Assembly: GCA_963693085.1 (NCBI GenBank)
Contig: OY856411.1
Location: 67,653,501 to 67,717,500 of the forward strand
From: Alisma plantago-aquatica
Taxonomy: Eukaryota; Streptophyta; Magnoliopsida; Alismatales; Alismataceae
Direction: 5' to 3'
Length of the DNA: 64,000 nucleotides
The number at the start of each line of letters is the position of its first letter. Position 1 is the stretch's first letter. The position numbers and the translations under genes are program-made. The notes below the pieces were generated by a model that had not been told where the DNA came from, made no database searches, and was given only the letters and a program-made list of their open reading frames with translations. Shown in pieces: positions 36,873 to 48,259 of the stretch.

Positions 36873-38619
36873 AAGGTTGAAGGTGTGAAATCTATTAAAG
36901 ACTTTTAAGGATAAGTTTGCTTAATGCCTTGAGGGCTTAAATGGTTTAATAGTTGTTCAACCTAAACCCTAATGGTACCAAGATACCTTAGGAGTCAAGT
37001 GGTTAGTAAATTAACCCATGATGATGATCAATGTGTAATTTACCATAATACCCTTGAAAGGTTTAATTGAGTGAAACCTTGTTTTAATCAAACCCTAATC
37101 ACTCATTAGTGGTGATTTGGTCTATGTTAATCAAAGGGGACTTAACCCAACTTGATCTAGATTTTTGTTATCACCATCTACAAATATGAGGAGAGAGAAA
37201 GTATCTTAAGAGAGAGAAAGTACCTTTTTATGATGGAAACTCAAGAAAAGTACCTTCAACACACATGAATATGCATGATTAGAGTATGATCCACCTATGT
37301 GAGATCATAGAAACCCTAATCTTGATAATTGATGAATCTTAGACTAATCTGAGAGCATCAATGATGATGATACTCATACATGATGATGTTATGAGTTCAA
37401 TTCACCATAATGTGAATAGTAAACCCTAATTCAAGGGTGATGACATGCAATATGAGTAAGTAACCTCTAATTAATGATAATCAGAGAACTTAGCTCTTAT
37501 GATAAAGAGTGGAAAGTATATGCTTGTTTGATTTACCTTTATCAGTTGAATTAACCATGCATGTTCTGATATGAAGGTGATCATATCTAGGTATGGATGA
37601 TGATATTATATTCATTAAAAGCATGATTGTTAGCTTTATGCATAGTGAAATATCTTGTTGCCTTGACAATGGCATTCTATGTTATAATGGGCTGTAAGAG
37701 CCATGAATACCATCAAGGTCATGCTTTAGAGATGACTTGTGATGAGTATACTGAGAAATGATGATTGATGTGAGTTAGGTTTGCTACATTTAGTATTCTA
37801 CTTTCATAGTTGTTATGACTATTGTTATTGTTTTAAGAACAATGTATGATGTAAAAGAATACTGAATGCACCTAACTAATCAAGTATAATGTAGATCCCT
37901 GATCATAGATCCATCATTGTCAGAGACTAAATGATGGTGAAACAGGTTTTCCCAAGGGAACTCCTGGATCACATACCTTTGAGTATGTGGGGGAAATGGA
38001 TGCGTAAATCCTTACATCCTAGTGTAGGAATTGATACCGTCAATCGTTCACTATAAAACCAGATGATGAGATGTATCATAAATCTCCCAAAGAAAACACA
38101 AACACCGTATCGGTGAGAGATAAACAAGAAATCTTCCGATGACGAAGAGAGTACAGAACGCCACTGTAACTCTAAAATAGCGAAGGACCAGTTTACCCTG
38201 GTGAGCTATAACAAAAGACGTCCTGCCAGATGTCTAGCAAACAATCCTCTAACTGACTGAGGATGATGAGGTCATAAGAATCCGGCTCTTTTAATGACCT
38301 ATGTATGATACTGATGTGACTTCTCAGCGATCAGTTGGAGTATGAGTGGTATGCCTCATCTCCACAGGGCATAATAATGTTTGTAAAACATAAACAACTG
38401 CGTAGTATATCTGCTTAGGTTTATCTACGAGGAAGAATGTTTGTTGCTACATTGTTTACCTTAATGATCTGTTCAGACATTTTGTATACATGTCCTTTAT
38501 ATGCTTTAAAGACATGACTGCCTAAGTAGAAGTTGTTTCACTTGTTTTTAAACCTGTAGTTGTAGGATTTATGTTATCTTGTCTATGATATTCCTTAAAT
38601 GTTATAATAAAGCTTCTGG

Positions 38620-38756
38620 CGGAGAGTTATAACTCTCGGTGGGACAATTATGTAAAATTGTTTCCCCCCGTAGACTTCAACTTTTTAGGTGGACGTCGAG
38701 GACGGAGGAACAGGTCTACAGGTGACCAATCCCAACAGCAGCAGCACCAGGAGTAG
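38620..38756 (+). promoter_or_regulatory. Two-hairpin block and Gly/Arg-Gln frame, B 3' LTR
   Basis: Same block as at 29043-29179. The short post-AG frame (38688-38756) appears unchanged from the 5' copy, while the GTCTCACCCC box has become GTTTCCCCCC. Confidence 0.55.
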
Positions 38757-39057
38757 TGATTAATCTCAGGTGGAGATTCAGCCTGCCAAGTGTTGTAGTT
38801 AGAGTCTGTCCTATGTGTCCTCTGTACACTCAAGTCTTGGAGTCTTTTGGTTGTGAATTCTTGAGATTTTGTATCTTGTTGTATATAATTACTCAAGAAG
38901 TAATTTGACAGAGATGTATACAGTTTAAATCCTTTTTCAATGGAAAAGGTTTGTGGTTTCAAGCTCTTGTCTCGAAAAGTTTTAATTTGCCGTGATTTTT
39001 GTCTTCCGCTGTTTATCGATTGCTTCCGCTAAGTTTAATTCGTGATTATATCGTGGT

Positions 39058-39425
39058 TTAGAGATCGGAGCCCACAATGGTGGTAGACTTGTTTTTGGGA
39101 GAAAGAATGAGCAACAAACAACAAGTGTGTAGACGCAGCCAAGTGTGATGGCCATGGCAGGGATGAGTATGATGGTGATGATCGGGGCAATAACAGCGGT
39201 GTGCCAACAGAGATGACAGGGGCGAGCATGCCCACGATGGCAATGGCGAACTCGACGTTGATGGTGATGGCAGAGGCAAAAGAAACAGCAATGACGGAGG
39301 CATTGGTGATGGAGGTTTTGTTGCGAGGACGATGAAGATGGCACTTGTGAGTTTGACGATGATGGAAGCAGAGAGCACGACAAAGATTGCAGCAATGATG
39401 CAGAGGCCAAGGGAGGCCATGGCAA
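39058..39425 (-). pseudogene. Hydrophobic coding-like region, possibly a decayed element or membrane-protein fragment
   Basis: The minus strand is open at 39058-39420 starting MASLGLCIIAAIFVVLSASI, and overlapping frames are also open with strongly hydrophobic stretches (for example AIAIVGMLAPVISVGTPLL and APIITIILIPAMAITLG). Successive hydrophobic segments lie in different frames, as if frameshifts had accumulated. No family is recognised. The frame runs into the end of B at 39076, so its 3' part was separated by B's insertion. It could be internal sequence of the minus-strand LTR element whose primer site lies at 40147-40157. Confidence 0.25.
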
Positions 39426-40146
39426 GGTAATGCCGGACGGGGTTGACGAGGGGGAGTGCAGATCTATGGAGAAGGGAGAGGGTATTCGGCGGGTGACAGA
39501 CTCAGATCCAGAGGGGCGACGGCGATAGATTCAGAGGGTAAGGCAACAGAGATGGCCAGGACTACTAGAAGGACAATCGGAGAAAGGAGACTGAGGCAGA
39601 TGGAGGAACTGGCGAATCGAGTAGGTGGAGTGGCACTACAGATCAGTGATGAGCCCATGGCATCTGGAGGTTTTGCAGTTCTCTTGGATGAGGACATGAT
39701 AGTGCCCGGTTGATGTACGTCTGTGGGTTGCCACGGAACGACAACACCTGATTTGAGTGGTTGCGGCGGATCCGGGATATAGCAGGGCAGCAGATGAAAG
39801 CGCAACCCCTTTTAATGGTTGGCGAGGAGTGAAAAGACTCACCCTTGCTGCAGAAATAGTAGGCGTAAGGGTTTGAAATGAAGACAGTAGACGTTGTTGT
39901 ATGTTGTTGGGAGAAGATGAAGAAGAGGACAAGATCAGAGCTTTGCTAAAACTTTTGAATTGTATAGTAGAGAGAAGAGGAAAGGTGTCGAGTGAGCATG
40001 GTGAAGAGCACACAGCAACAACTACCTTATTTTTGGTTGCTGGTGGCTAGGGTGCAGCTGTGGTAGAGTCCTGAGATCTTGAGAAAGAGGAGAGGGTACG
40101 GGTAGCAGGATAGGAGGAGGAAGGGGCCGGTTAAGGCTCATTATTC
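39426..40146 (-). other. Presumed internal region of a minus-strand LTR element
   Basis: This lies directly downstream (on the minus strand) of a Met primer site. Minus-strand frames at 39464-39805 and 39636-40013 are Ser/Pro-rich and show no gag, protease or RT motif. The element appears non-autonomous or too decayed to classify. Confidence 0.35.
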
Positions 40147-40157
40147 TCTGATACCAT
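40147..40157 (-). other. Primer binding site of an older minus-strand LTR element
   Basis: Read on the minus strand, TGGTATCAGAG matches the initiator-Met tRNA end. The sequence to its right (40158-40250, continuing at 51914) would be the 3' end of that element's LTR. It has a minus-strand TATA-like CTTATAAATA at about 40224-40233. Confidence 0.6.
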
Positions 40158-40517
40158 ATTAGATTTAGGAGATTGATACAAAATGGAGCCATTGGCTTCC
40201 TCTTACATTGTCTTAGTAGAGGGTATTTATAAGATATACAAATGCATAGGTGATGAGTGCATACTCATCATAATTTTCAATTACCTTTTTGGAACAATTT
40301 AATATCTATTCCATATCTTTTCACCCTAATATGAATCATAATGCACAAAACTACTAAGTGATTCAATAATCAAGGTTTTAACTAAATATCTTTCATTTTA
40401 TGTAGGTATAGCAGGCAACTCCATGCAAACGGTCTCAAGACCGTTTGGATCCATGCGGTCTCAAGATCGTTTGCTGGAATACACAAAGAACAAGACGAAA
40501 CCATTTGCCTAAGAAGT

Positions 40518-40930
40518 CCATGCGGTCCCAAGACCGTTTGGTCCCATGCGGTCCCAAGACCGTTTGGTCCCATGCGGTCCCAGGACCGTTTGGTCCCATG
40601 CGGTCCCAAGACCGTTTGGTCCCATGCGGTCTCAAGACCGTTTGGTCCCATGCGGTCCCAAGACCGTTTGGTCCCATGCGGTCTCAAGACCGTTTGGTCC
40701 CATGCGGTCCCAAGACCGTTTGGTCCCATGCGGTCTCAAGACCGTTTGGTCCCATGCGGTCCCAAGACCGTTTGGTCCCACGCGGTCCCAAGACCGTTTG
40801 GTCCCATGCGGTCCCAAGACCGTTTGGTCCCACGCGGTCCCAAGACCGTTTGGTCCCACGCGGTCCCAAGACTGTTTGGTCGTGCGGTCCCAAGACCGTT
40901 TGGTCCTGCGCGGTCCTAAGACCGTTCGAT
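40518..40930 (+). repeat. 26-bp near-palindrome tandem array, D 5' LTR
   Basis: Fourteen contiguous 26-bp units at 40518-40881 have the form CCATGCGGTCCCAAGACCG followed by TTTGGTC, then two degenerate units to about 40930. Each carries the inverted repeat CGGTCNCAAGACCG. Variants (CCC, CTC, AGG, CACG) are distributed differently from the 3' LTR copy although both have exactly 14 units. Confidence 0.97.
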
Positions 40931-40995
40931 GCGAGCGCAAGGAACGATTGAAGAACTAAAGCCGCGCGACCATGCCAAAGCCAGACCGATCAAAG

Positions 40996-41145
40996 CAAGA
41001 CCGTTTGGCGCTCAAACATCCTCCAAACCGTTTGGCGCCCAAACGGTCTCAAGACCGTTTGGTGCCCAAGCGGTCTCAAGACCGTTTGGCGCCCAAACGG
41101 TCTCAAGACCGTTTGGCGCCCAAACGGTCTCCAGACCGTTTGGCG
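40996..41145 (+). repeat. Second palindrome array upstream of TATA, D 5' LTR
   Basis: Five to six units of about 27 bp have the form GCGCCCAAACGGTCTCAAG + ACCGTTTG. The exact dyad AAACGGTCTCAAGACCGTTT lies at 41041-41060. The array ends about 12 bp before the TATA box. Confidence 0.93.
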
Positions 41146-41157
41146 TCAGATCTGAAA

Positions 41158-41168
41158 CTATAAATAGA
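41158..41168 (+). promoter_or_regulatory. TATA box, D 5' LTR
   Basis: CTATAAATAGA is a strong plant TATA match, preserved at 50631-50641 in the 3' LTR. It places the U3/R boundary roughly 30 bp downstream and the palindrome arrays in U3. Confidence 0.8.
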
Positions 41169-41657
41169 CCCCCAGGGTCCCCATTTGAGGCATCGGTTCC
41201 GGACGCCGAAAGGCTGCCAGAGCACCATCCCGATCAAGTTCCACTCCACCTACAACTGGTGTTGCGTCCAAGGAGGCTAAGAAGGAGAAGAAGACGGAGC
41301 AAAGAGCGCATCTTCTTCACCGGGCTGCGTCCACCTTCTGCACCGAGCTCATGGCGGATCTATCTTCTTCTTCTATCTTTCTTGTACCTCGCATCATGAG
41401 CGAGTAGTCCTCTTTCGCTGGGGTGCAGGGACTAGCCCCGCTGCCCATGCAAACCATGTTCTCTTGTTAAACTTTCCATGGCAATGTATATAACTCTTCA
41501 TTTTGTCGTTTATCGTTAAGCTTGTGAGTTGGTTATGTGCGTGTTTCCATCTTTGTGCTCCCTATGTTGCGAGAACTTCAATGCATAGGTATGAATGTCG
41601 TTTAGCATGTTAGACTCCTTGACGAGAACTTCCGATAGGATTCCTTGAGGTAGTAGG

Positions 41658-42070
41658 TGTAGGATCCGCGAGGGGACGGTCCGCCTAACCTTCGGTGACA
41701 CTTGTGTGCGCCTGACGCCCGAAAGGGGGGTTCACAGCCTTAGTTGGATTTTGTATCTTCGTGCTTTTCGTCGATGTTTACACGTTCAATAGTCGCTTGT
41801 TTGCTTTGCGGTTTCCGCGGTTGACTCCCTGATTAGAAATAGGATGGGATTTCATCGAGGTCGTAAGTGTATGATCCGCGAGGGGACGGTCCGCCTAACC
41901 TTCGGTGACACTTCTGTGCGCCTAACGCCCGAAAGGGGGGTTCACAGCCTCCGTGGATTTCTGTATCTTCAGAGCCGTAAGACGTATGATCCGGATGGCG
42001 ATGAGAAATCGGCTGCCTATGGTGACGCTTACGCGGACCTGACGCCCGTAAGGGGGGTTCTGCAGCAGCT
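41658..42070 (+). repeat. Three-copy GC-rich repeat in D 5' LTR leader
   Basis: A block GATCCGCGAGGGGACGGTCC...TTCGGTGACACTT...ACGCCCGAAAGGGGGGTT occurs at about 41663-41740 and 41873-41950, with a more diverged third copy at about 41990-42060 (GATCCGGATGG...GGTGACGCTT...ACGCCCGTAAGGGGGGTT). The copies lie downstream of the TATA box, so they would be in the transcript leader. Confidence 0.85.
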
Positions 42071-42445
42071 CTACTTGGAGTGTTATTTCGTGCCTGGATT
42101 GTTCGCAAGAGAGTATGATTGTGTGTGTAGCGGTGGTCAAACCCGGTACCATCCCAGCGATTTCGTATCATTAATCTAAACCCATCTTTTATTCCACGTT
42201 TACTTTCTTGCAATTAGTTTAATCAAACCAAAATTAACCTATTGTTCTAAATATTAGTTTTACTTGAGCTAGGTCTAACTGACAAGGATTCTTAAAAATG
42301 TTGTCCTTTGGGTTCGATCCTAAACTATACTGCGATAAGATCCGTCCGCTTGCGGGTGGTATTGTTGCACTTGGTTTTGGTAAAAGCTCGGGGATATAAA
42401 CCCCGAGTGAATTTGTTAAGTGCATTCAAAAGCCACATCAAATTC

Positions 42446-42463
42446 TGGCGCCGTTGCCGGGGA
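42446..42463 (+). other. Primer binding site of D (tRNA-Asp)
   Basis: TGGCGCCGTTGCCGGGGA, 5 bp after the LTR end, is complementary to 18 nt of the 3' end of plant tRNA-Asp(GTC). Confidence 0.93.
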
Positions 42464-42619
42464 CAACGGAATCAGTCAGTCAAATCAAGTTCTTTTAAGA
42501 CTAATCTAGGATTTTGTTTTTCTTTTTGAAACTATCGCTCATCTACTTGATCTTTATTCTACTCCAAGGATCTCACTTTCAAACCTTTTTAAGTTTCAGG
42601 TGCTCTTGACGATTAGTGT

Positions 42620-45600
42620 ATGCACCGTTCGGATAGTCTCGGACTGACTGCGAGCTTTGATCCCGAGATCGATAGAACCTTCCATCGTCAGATCCGAGAG
42701 AATCAAGCCAGAATGGCGCAAGAAGAAGAAGTAGCCCGTAGGGTAGCTCAAGCCATCAATGCGCAGAGAGAGAGGTTCATGCAAGAAGCTAGAGCTGCGG
42801 TTCAACAGGAGATCTTAGCAGCACAAGCAGCAGCGCAGGCAGCGGAACTTCAGAAGGATCTTAGAGAGTTCTCTATCCCAAAGGCCGCAAATGTATATCA
42901 TCCGGTGCAGCCTCCTCCCATCGAAGCTGCCAACTTTGAGATTAGAGCACATTGGATAACCTTGCTTCAGAACAACCCATTCTACGGTAAACAAGCTGAA
43001 GACAACCAAGGTCATCTTCTCAGATTCATTGACCTGTGTGCCATGACGAAGCAAAATGGAGTCTCTGATGATGCTATTCGACTCCGTCTCTTCAAGTACT
43101 CTCTGGCTGACAAAGCCATTAGTTGGTACAACTCACTGAAGAGTGATGTACCCATCACCACCTGGGAGCAGCTTCAAAACGCCTTTCTGGAAAAATTCTA
43201 CCCCCCATCTCTTACCTACGAAATCAGGGGACGAATCACAAATTTCACTCAAGTCCCAGGTGAAACTCTTTCCGAAGCTTGGGATAGGTACAAGGAGCTC
43301 CTACGAAAATGCCCACACCATGGAATTCCTAAGAACCAGCTGATCGAGATATTCTATAGGGGTGTGGAAGATGATGTTAAGATGTTCCTTGATTCCTCGT
43401 CCGGAGGGAACTTCATGCGGCAAAGTTACGACAGCGCATGGAGAGTTGTCACCCTGGGAGCAGAAAACCAAGCCAACTGGGGTAGATCTGTTGGTAAAGG
43501 AGTCCTAAAGGTAGCTATGGCTGATGCTATCCCAGAATACAAATCTATAGCTGAAACTTTGAAAGTCTTGGTCGCAAAGCAAGATCACATAGAATCATCC
43601 CTTGCTGCAATTGGAAGAGGACATTCTCCAACTAGGCAACCAGAACAAGTCAAGTCCACTTCTTTGTTTTGTGAAGCGTGTAAAGGCACTGACCATTCAA
43701 CACTATCATGCAATGTCCTCTATGATGTTGTTTTAAGCAATGCCTGTGGACAAGGAGATAGTTTCCAGATGGAAAATCTTAATGCTATTAACACCAACCC
43801 TGGGCAGAACTTTTACAATCCAAATCAAAATAGGAATCACCCAGGCTTCCAGTACGGAAATCCTTCAGGAGCTATGAACTCACATCAATTTGTTCCAAAT
43901 AATCAACCAAGAGGCCCATCTGGGTATCAGTTAAATCAGCAACAGAACTTTGGGAATCAAGGAAACTTCAAGGGAAACTTTCAGAATAGAAACTATAACA
44001 ATTATCAGAACAACTCTCAGTATCAAAGCTTGAACCAACAACAGGGTCAAACAGGACCCATCCCTTCTGATGACAAGCTATCTACCATTGAAAAGTTATT
44101 GCAAGCACAACAAACGATGATAGCCAATCAACAAGCCCAGCAGAAGGCTATTGAAACTCAACTAGCTCAACTTGCTGCTAGTATTAAGCCACAAGCTGGG
44201 ATCTTCACTGGACAACCTGAGAACAATCCGAAACATCCGGAGCAGCTGAAGGTTATCGCCACAAGATCAGGGAAAAGTTATTCGGATCCACCAGCGAAAA
44301 CAACTATGGATATCCCTGAGGAGAATGAACCCTTGACTGGTCAAAACTCAACAACATCAGAACCGCAACCGAAGGAGAGAAATAATGATAAGGGGATTTC
44401 TGAGAAACCTACCAATGAAGAAGTAGAGACTCCTGAACCAGAAATTCCTGTATATAAGCCTCATGTCCCTTTCCCATCCCGTCTGAGGGAAACCAAGTTT
44501 GATACTAGATTCATCAAATTCAAAGAAGCTATGAAGAAGCTCCATGTTGATATACCATTCTTGGATGCTCTTAATGAGATACCAGCCTGGACCAAATATC
44601 TAAAGTCGCTTCTCACCAAGAAGTACATCACTGAAGAATGTGAAACTGTGAAATTGGCTGCAACTACATCTGATATCATACTAAGCAAGATGCCAAAGAA
44701 ACAAAAAGATCCAAGATCTTTCGGAATCTCATGTCACATTGGCGATTCATCATGTAAGAAAGGATTGGCGGATCTTGGCGCAAGTATTTCTATTATGCCG
44801 CTCAGTCTATGTAAGAGACTAGGGTTCGAAGAATTGCTTCCAACTGCCATGACAATTCAACTTGCGGACAATTCAGTAAAAAGACCATTAGGAATTCTCG
44901 AAGACATCCCGGTCAAAGTAGGCAAGGACGCATATGTCCCATGTGATTTTGTCATCATGGACATAAAAGAAGACACCAAATACCCTATTATCTTCGGTCG
45001 CCCTTTTCTCGCTACTGCTAGAGCTCTTATCGATGTTGAAGCCGGAACCTTACTGCTCAGGTTAGGAAAAGAAACTCTGGAGTTCAAAGTCTTTGAAAGC
45101 ATGAGGAGACCGAGTATACAGGAGGAAGTCTATCTGATAGATTGTGTTGAGCAGATGTCACAACTTACTCAAGAATATCACGAGTCATGCGATCCTTTGG
45201 AAACTTCTCTATATGACCCTTTTAATGATGAACATACCGACCAACAAGATAAGGATTGCGTCGAACCTCCCGACTCTGCTAAGGGAAATCCTGAAGCTAC
45301 CGATGAGGAATTGAAGGTTACCGAAACCCCAGAAGAAATCAGTGAAAAACCAGAACCTCCTGAAATGAAGCCCCTACCTGAAGGACTGAAGTATATGTTC
45401 TTAGATGATCTCAAAGTTTGTCCCGTCATTTTAAACTCTGGCTTAACAACCAAACAAGAAGAGCAACTTCTGGAAGTTTTAAAGGAGAGCAAGAAAGCCA
45501 TAGGCTACAGAATGAGTGACCTCATAGGGGTCAGTCAAGCTTTGTGCATGCACAGAATTCCCATGATGGAAGACCATAAGCCAACAATCGAGCATCAACA

Positions 45601-48259
45601 AAAATTAAACCCGAATATGAAGGAAGTGGTCCGTCGTGAGATCATCAAACTCCTTACAGCTGGAATAATATACCCGATATCGGACTCACCATGGGTGAGC
45701 CCAGTTCATGTTGTACCCAAGAAAGGAGGTACCACTGTCACAAGAAATGAAAACAATGAGCTCATCCCCACCCGAACAGTGACTGGGTGGAGGATGTGTA
45801 TTGATTATAGAAAATTAAACAAGGCCACTCGGAAGGATCATTTTCCTATGCCCTTCCTCGATCAGGTTTTGGAAAGATTGGCTCACCAAGAATACTTCTG
45901 TTACCTGGACGGTTACTCTGGATTCTATCAGATCCCCATACATCCAGATGATCAAGAGAAAACAACTTTCACCTGTCCCTTCGGGACATATGCTTTTAAA
46001 AGGATGCCATTTGGCTTGTGTAATGCCCCTGCAACTTTTCAACGTTGCATGACTGCCATTTTTGCAGGGCTTACTGAAACAGTTATGGAGGTTTTCATGG
46101 ACGACTTTTCTGTATATGGTGACTCCTTTGATTCTTGACTTAAGCACCTCTCCATGGTACTCAAACGCTGTGAAGAAGCACATCTGGTGCTAAATTGGGA
46201 GAAATGCCACTTTATGGTAAAGGAAGGCATAGTTTTGGGCCACAAGGTTAGCAACAAAGGAATTGAAGTTGATAAAGCCAAGATAGAAGTCATATCTAAA
46301 TTGGCAATACCCACAAATGTGAAAGAAGTTCGTGCTTTTCTCGGTCACGCTGGATTCTATAGAAGGTTTATACATGATTTTTCTAAGATAACAAAGCCGA
46401 TGACCAATTTACTTCTCAAAGATGCTAATTTCAATTTCAATAAGGAATGCATCAAAAGTTTCGATACGCTGAAGAAAGCCCTTACGACTACCCCTATTAT
46501 TAGAGCTCCAAATTGGGAGCACCCCTTTGAAATTATGTGTGATGCCAGCGACTACGCAGTAGGTGCAGTCTTAGGACAATGCATTGAGAAGAAACATTAT
46601 GTTATCTATTATGCATCGAAAACCCTCGACGAAGCTCAAAGGAACTATGCCACTACTGAAAAGGAACTTTTGGCAGTCATCTATGCCTTCGATAAATTCA
46701 GATCCTACCTTACTGGTTCAAAGGTAATCGTTTACACAGACCATGCTGCCATCCGTTACCTTATGGCAAAGAAGGATGCTAAGCCAAGGCTGATCAGATG
46801 GATACTCCTTCTACAAGAATTTGACCTAGAAATACGAGATAAGAAAGGAACGGAGAATGTCGTAGCAGATCACCTAAGTCGCATCCACACTCTGGATGCT
46901 GAAGGAATTCCGATAAACGACTCTCTACCAGACGATCAACTTATGAGAGTCTCAGAATCTGAACCATGGTATTCAGACTTAGTAAACTACCTTGCCGCCG
47001 GAGTCATCCATCCTCAATACACAGGGAACGGTCTGAAGAAATTTATGCATGATGTGAAGCATTACTATTGGGATGAACCATATCTCTTCAAACTCTGCGC
47101 GGATGGATTGTATAGACGTTGCGTCGCCAAAGAAGAAGCCCATTCCATTTTGGAACAATGCCACTCAGGACCCGTGGGTGGGCATATGAGCTCTAAAAAG
47201 ACTGCCTTAAAAGTTTTGCAATGTGGATTTTTCTGGCCAACTTTATCCAAGGATTGTTATGATTTTGTCATATCATGTGATAAGTGTCAAAGAGCTGGCA
47301 ATATAACCAAGAGAGATGAAATGCCACTGAATCTATGGTAAGAAGTAGAGATATTTGACGTCTGGGGAGTAGACTATATGGGGCCATTCCCATCTTCTAA
47401 TGGATTCTCTTACATCCTTGTGGAGGTGGACTACGTCTCCAAATGGGTTGAAGCTATACCAACCGCCACTTGTGATTCGAAACCAGTCATCAAACTATTC
47501 AAAGATATTATCTTCCCACGGTTCGGAGTGCCGAGAACCGTGATTTCTGATGGAGGCTCCCATTTCATCGAAAGAAGCTTCGAAGCTCTATTAAAAAAAT
47601 ATGGCGTCTCACACAAGGTAGCTTCTCCTTACCATCCACAGACCAGTGGACAGGTAGAAGTCTCTAATCGACAACTAAAGGCTATCCTTGAGAAAACCGT
47701 CGGGCGTAATCGAAAAGATTGGGCGACAAAAATCAACGATGCCCTATGGGCTTATCGCACTGCTTATAAAACTCCCCTTGGTACTACTCCTTTTCGTTTG
47801 ATATATGGAAAAGCTTGTCACCTTCCGGTCGAATTAGAACATAAGGCATGGTGGGCAATTAAACAATTAAATTTCGATATAAAGGAAGCAGGGCAAGCCA
47901 GGATTCTGCAACTCAACGAGCTGGATGAACTTAGAATGATGGCCTATGAAAATGCTCGAATCTACAAGGAACATACAAAACTTTGGCACGATGGACATCT
48001 GAAAAGAAAAGACATTCAAGTGGGAGACCAAGTTCTGGTTTTTAACTCAAGATTAAGGATATTCCCAGGAAAACTTCGCTCACGCTGGTCTGGACCATAC
48101 ATTGTCAAAAACATCTCTCCTCAGGGCACTTTCTCTTTATGGAGTGCAGAGTCGGGTGAATTCATAACCAATGGCCACCGCCTGAAGAGATATTTCACCA
48201 CAACAGACATAGGCACCAAATCAACGCTGGAACTCACCGATCCTAAGGATCCCACATGA
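42620..48259 (+). pseudogene. Element D gag-pol polyprotein, one frame with two stops
   Basis: A single frame of 1880 codons starts at the first ATG after the primer site (MHRSDSLG) and ends at a stop at 48257-48259. In-frame stops at 46136-46138 (TGA, just after the RT catalytic region) and 47339-47341 (TAA, between the integrase zinc motif and catalytic core) are the only breaks. Features are: gag capsid at about residues 110-270; CCHC knuckle CEACKGTDHSTLSC at residue 351; Gln/Asn-rich linker at 390-530; protease DLGASISIMP at residue 718; RT with intact FMDD (about 46094-46105); RNase H ([29 protein letters not shown]); integrase zinc motif (about 47150-47300); and D-D-E core (VDYM, SDGG, QVEVSN). 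All visible catalytic residues are intact. Suppression of both stops is conceivable but unproven. Confidence 0.95.

Larger units (their letters stand above)
21580..39076 (+). mobile_element. Element B: full-length Tekay/Del-type chromovirus with nested insertion
   Basis: It is bounded by TGTAACATCC...GAGCCCACA with an ATGGT target duplication at 21575-21579 and 39077-39081. It consists of a 5' LTR of 4741 bp once the nested 3174-bp element C and one TSD copy are removed, a Met primer site, an uninterrupted-frame gag-pol with three stops, a slightly mutated purine tract, and a 4741-bp 3' LTR. It is closely related to A in protein and domain order, but the LTRs share only islands: the first about 24 bp, a block around GAGCCCTGA..ATAGATCCATCAT, GGGCATAAT, and the hairpin block. 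The LTRs are more similar to each other than A's are. Confidence 0.95.
34336..39076 (+). repeat. Element B 3' LTR
   Basis: 4741 bp, colinear with the two parts of the 5' LTR. It preserves the empty site for C (GTAGTATATCTGCTTAGG, about 38402-38419). It ends in GCCCACA, followed by the TSD ATGGT. Confidence 0.94.
40251..42440 (+). repeat. Element D 5' LTR
   Basis: Contains in order a 14-unit 26-bp array (40518-40881), a second array (40996-41145), a TATA box (41158-41168), and three copies of a GC-rich block (41658-42070). Long frames over the arrays on both strands are products of the repeats and are not genes. Confidence 0.95.

Noticed and set aside
40518..40881. CRISPR-like repeat array
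   Set aside because: The 26-bp palindromic units are contiguous with no unique spacers, and this is a plant retrotransposon LTR.
40445..41399. Long overlapping open frames (up to 168 codons) on both strands of D's LTRs
   Set aside because: They come from the 26-bp repeat, whose length is not a multiple of three and which lacks stops in several frames. The products are repetitive and present in every frame.
42300..42330. tRNA-like GGTTCGATCC box as a tRNA gene in D's LTR
   Set aside because: Only a T-arm-like string is present. No acceptor stem or A box could be paired with it.
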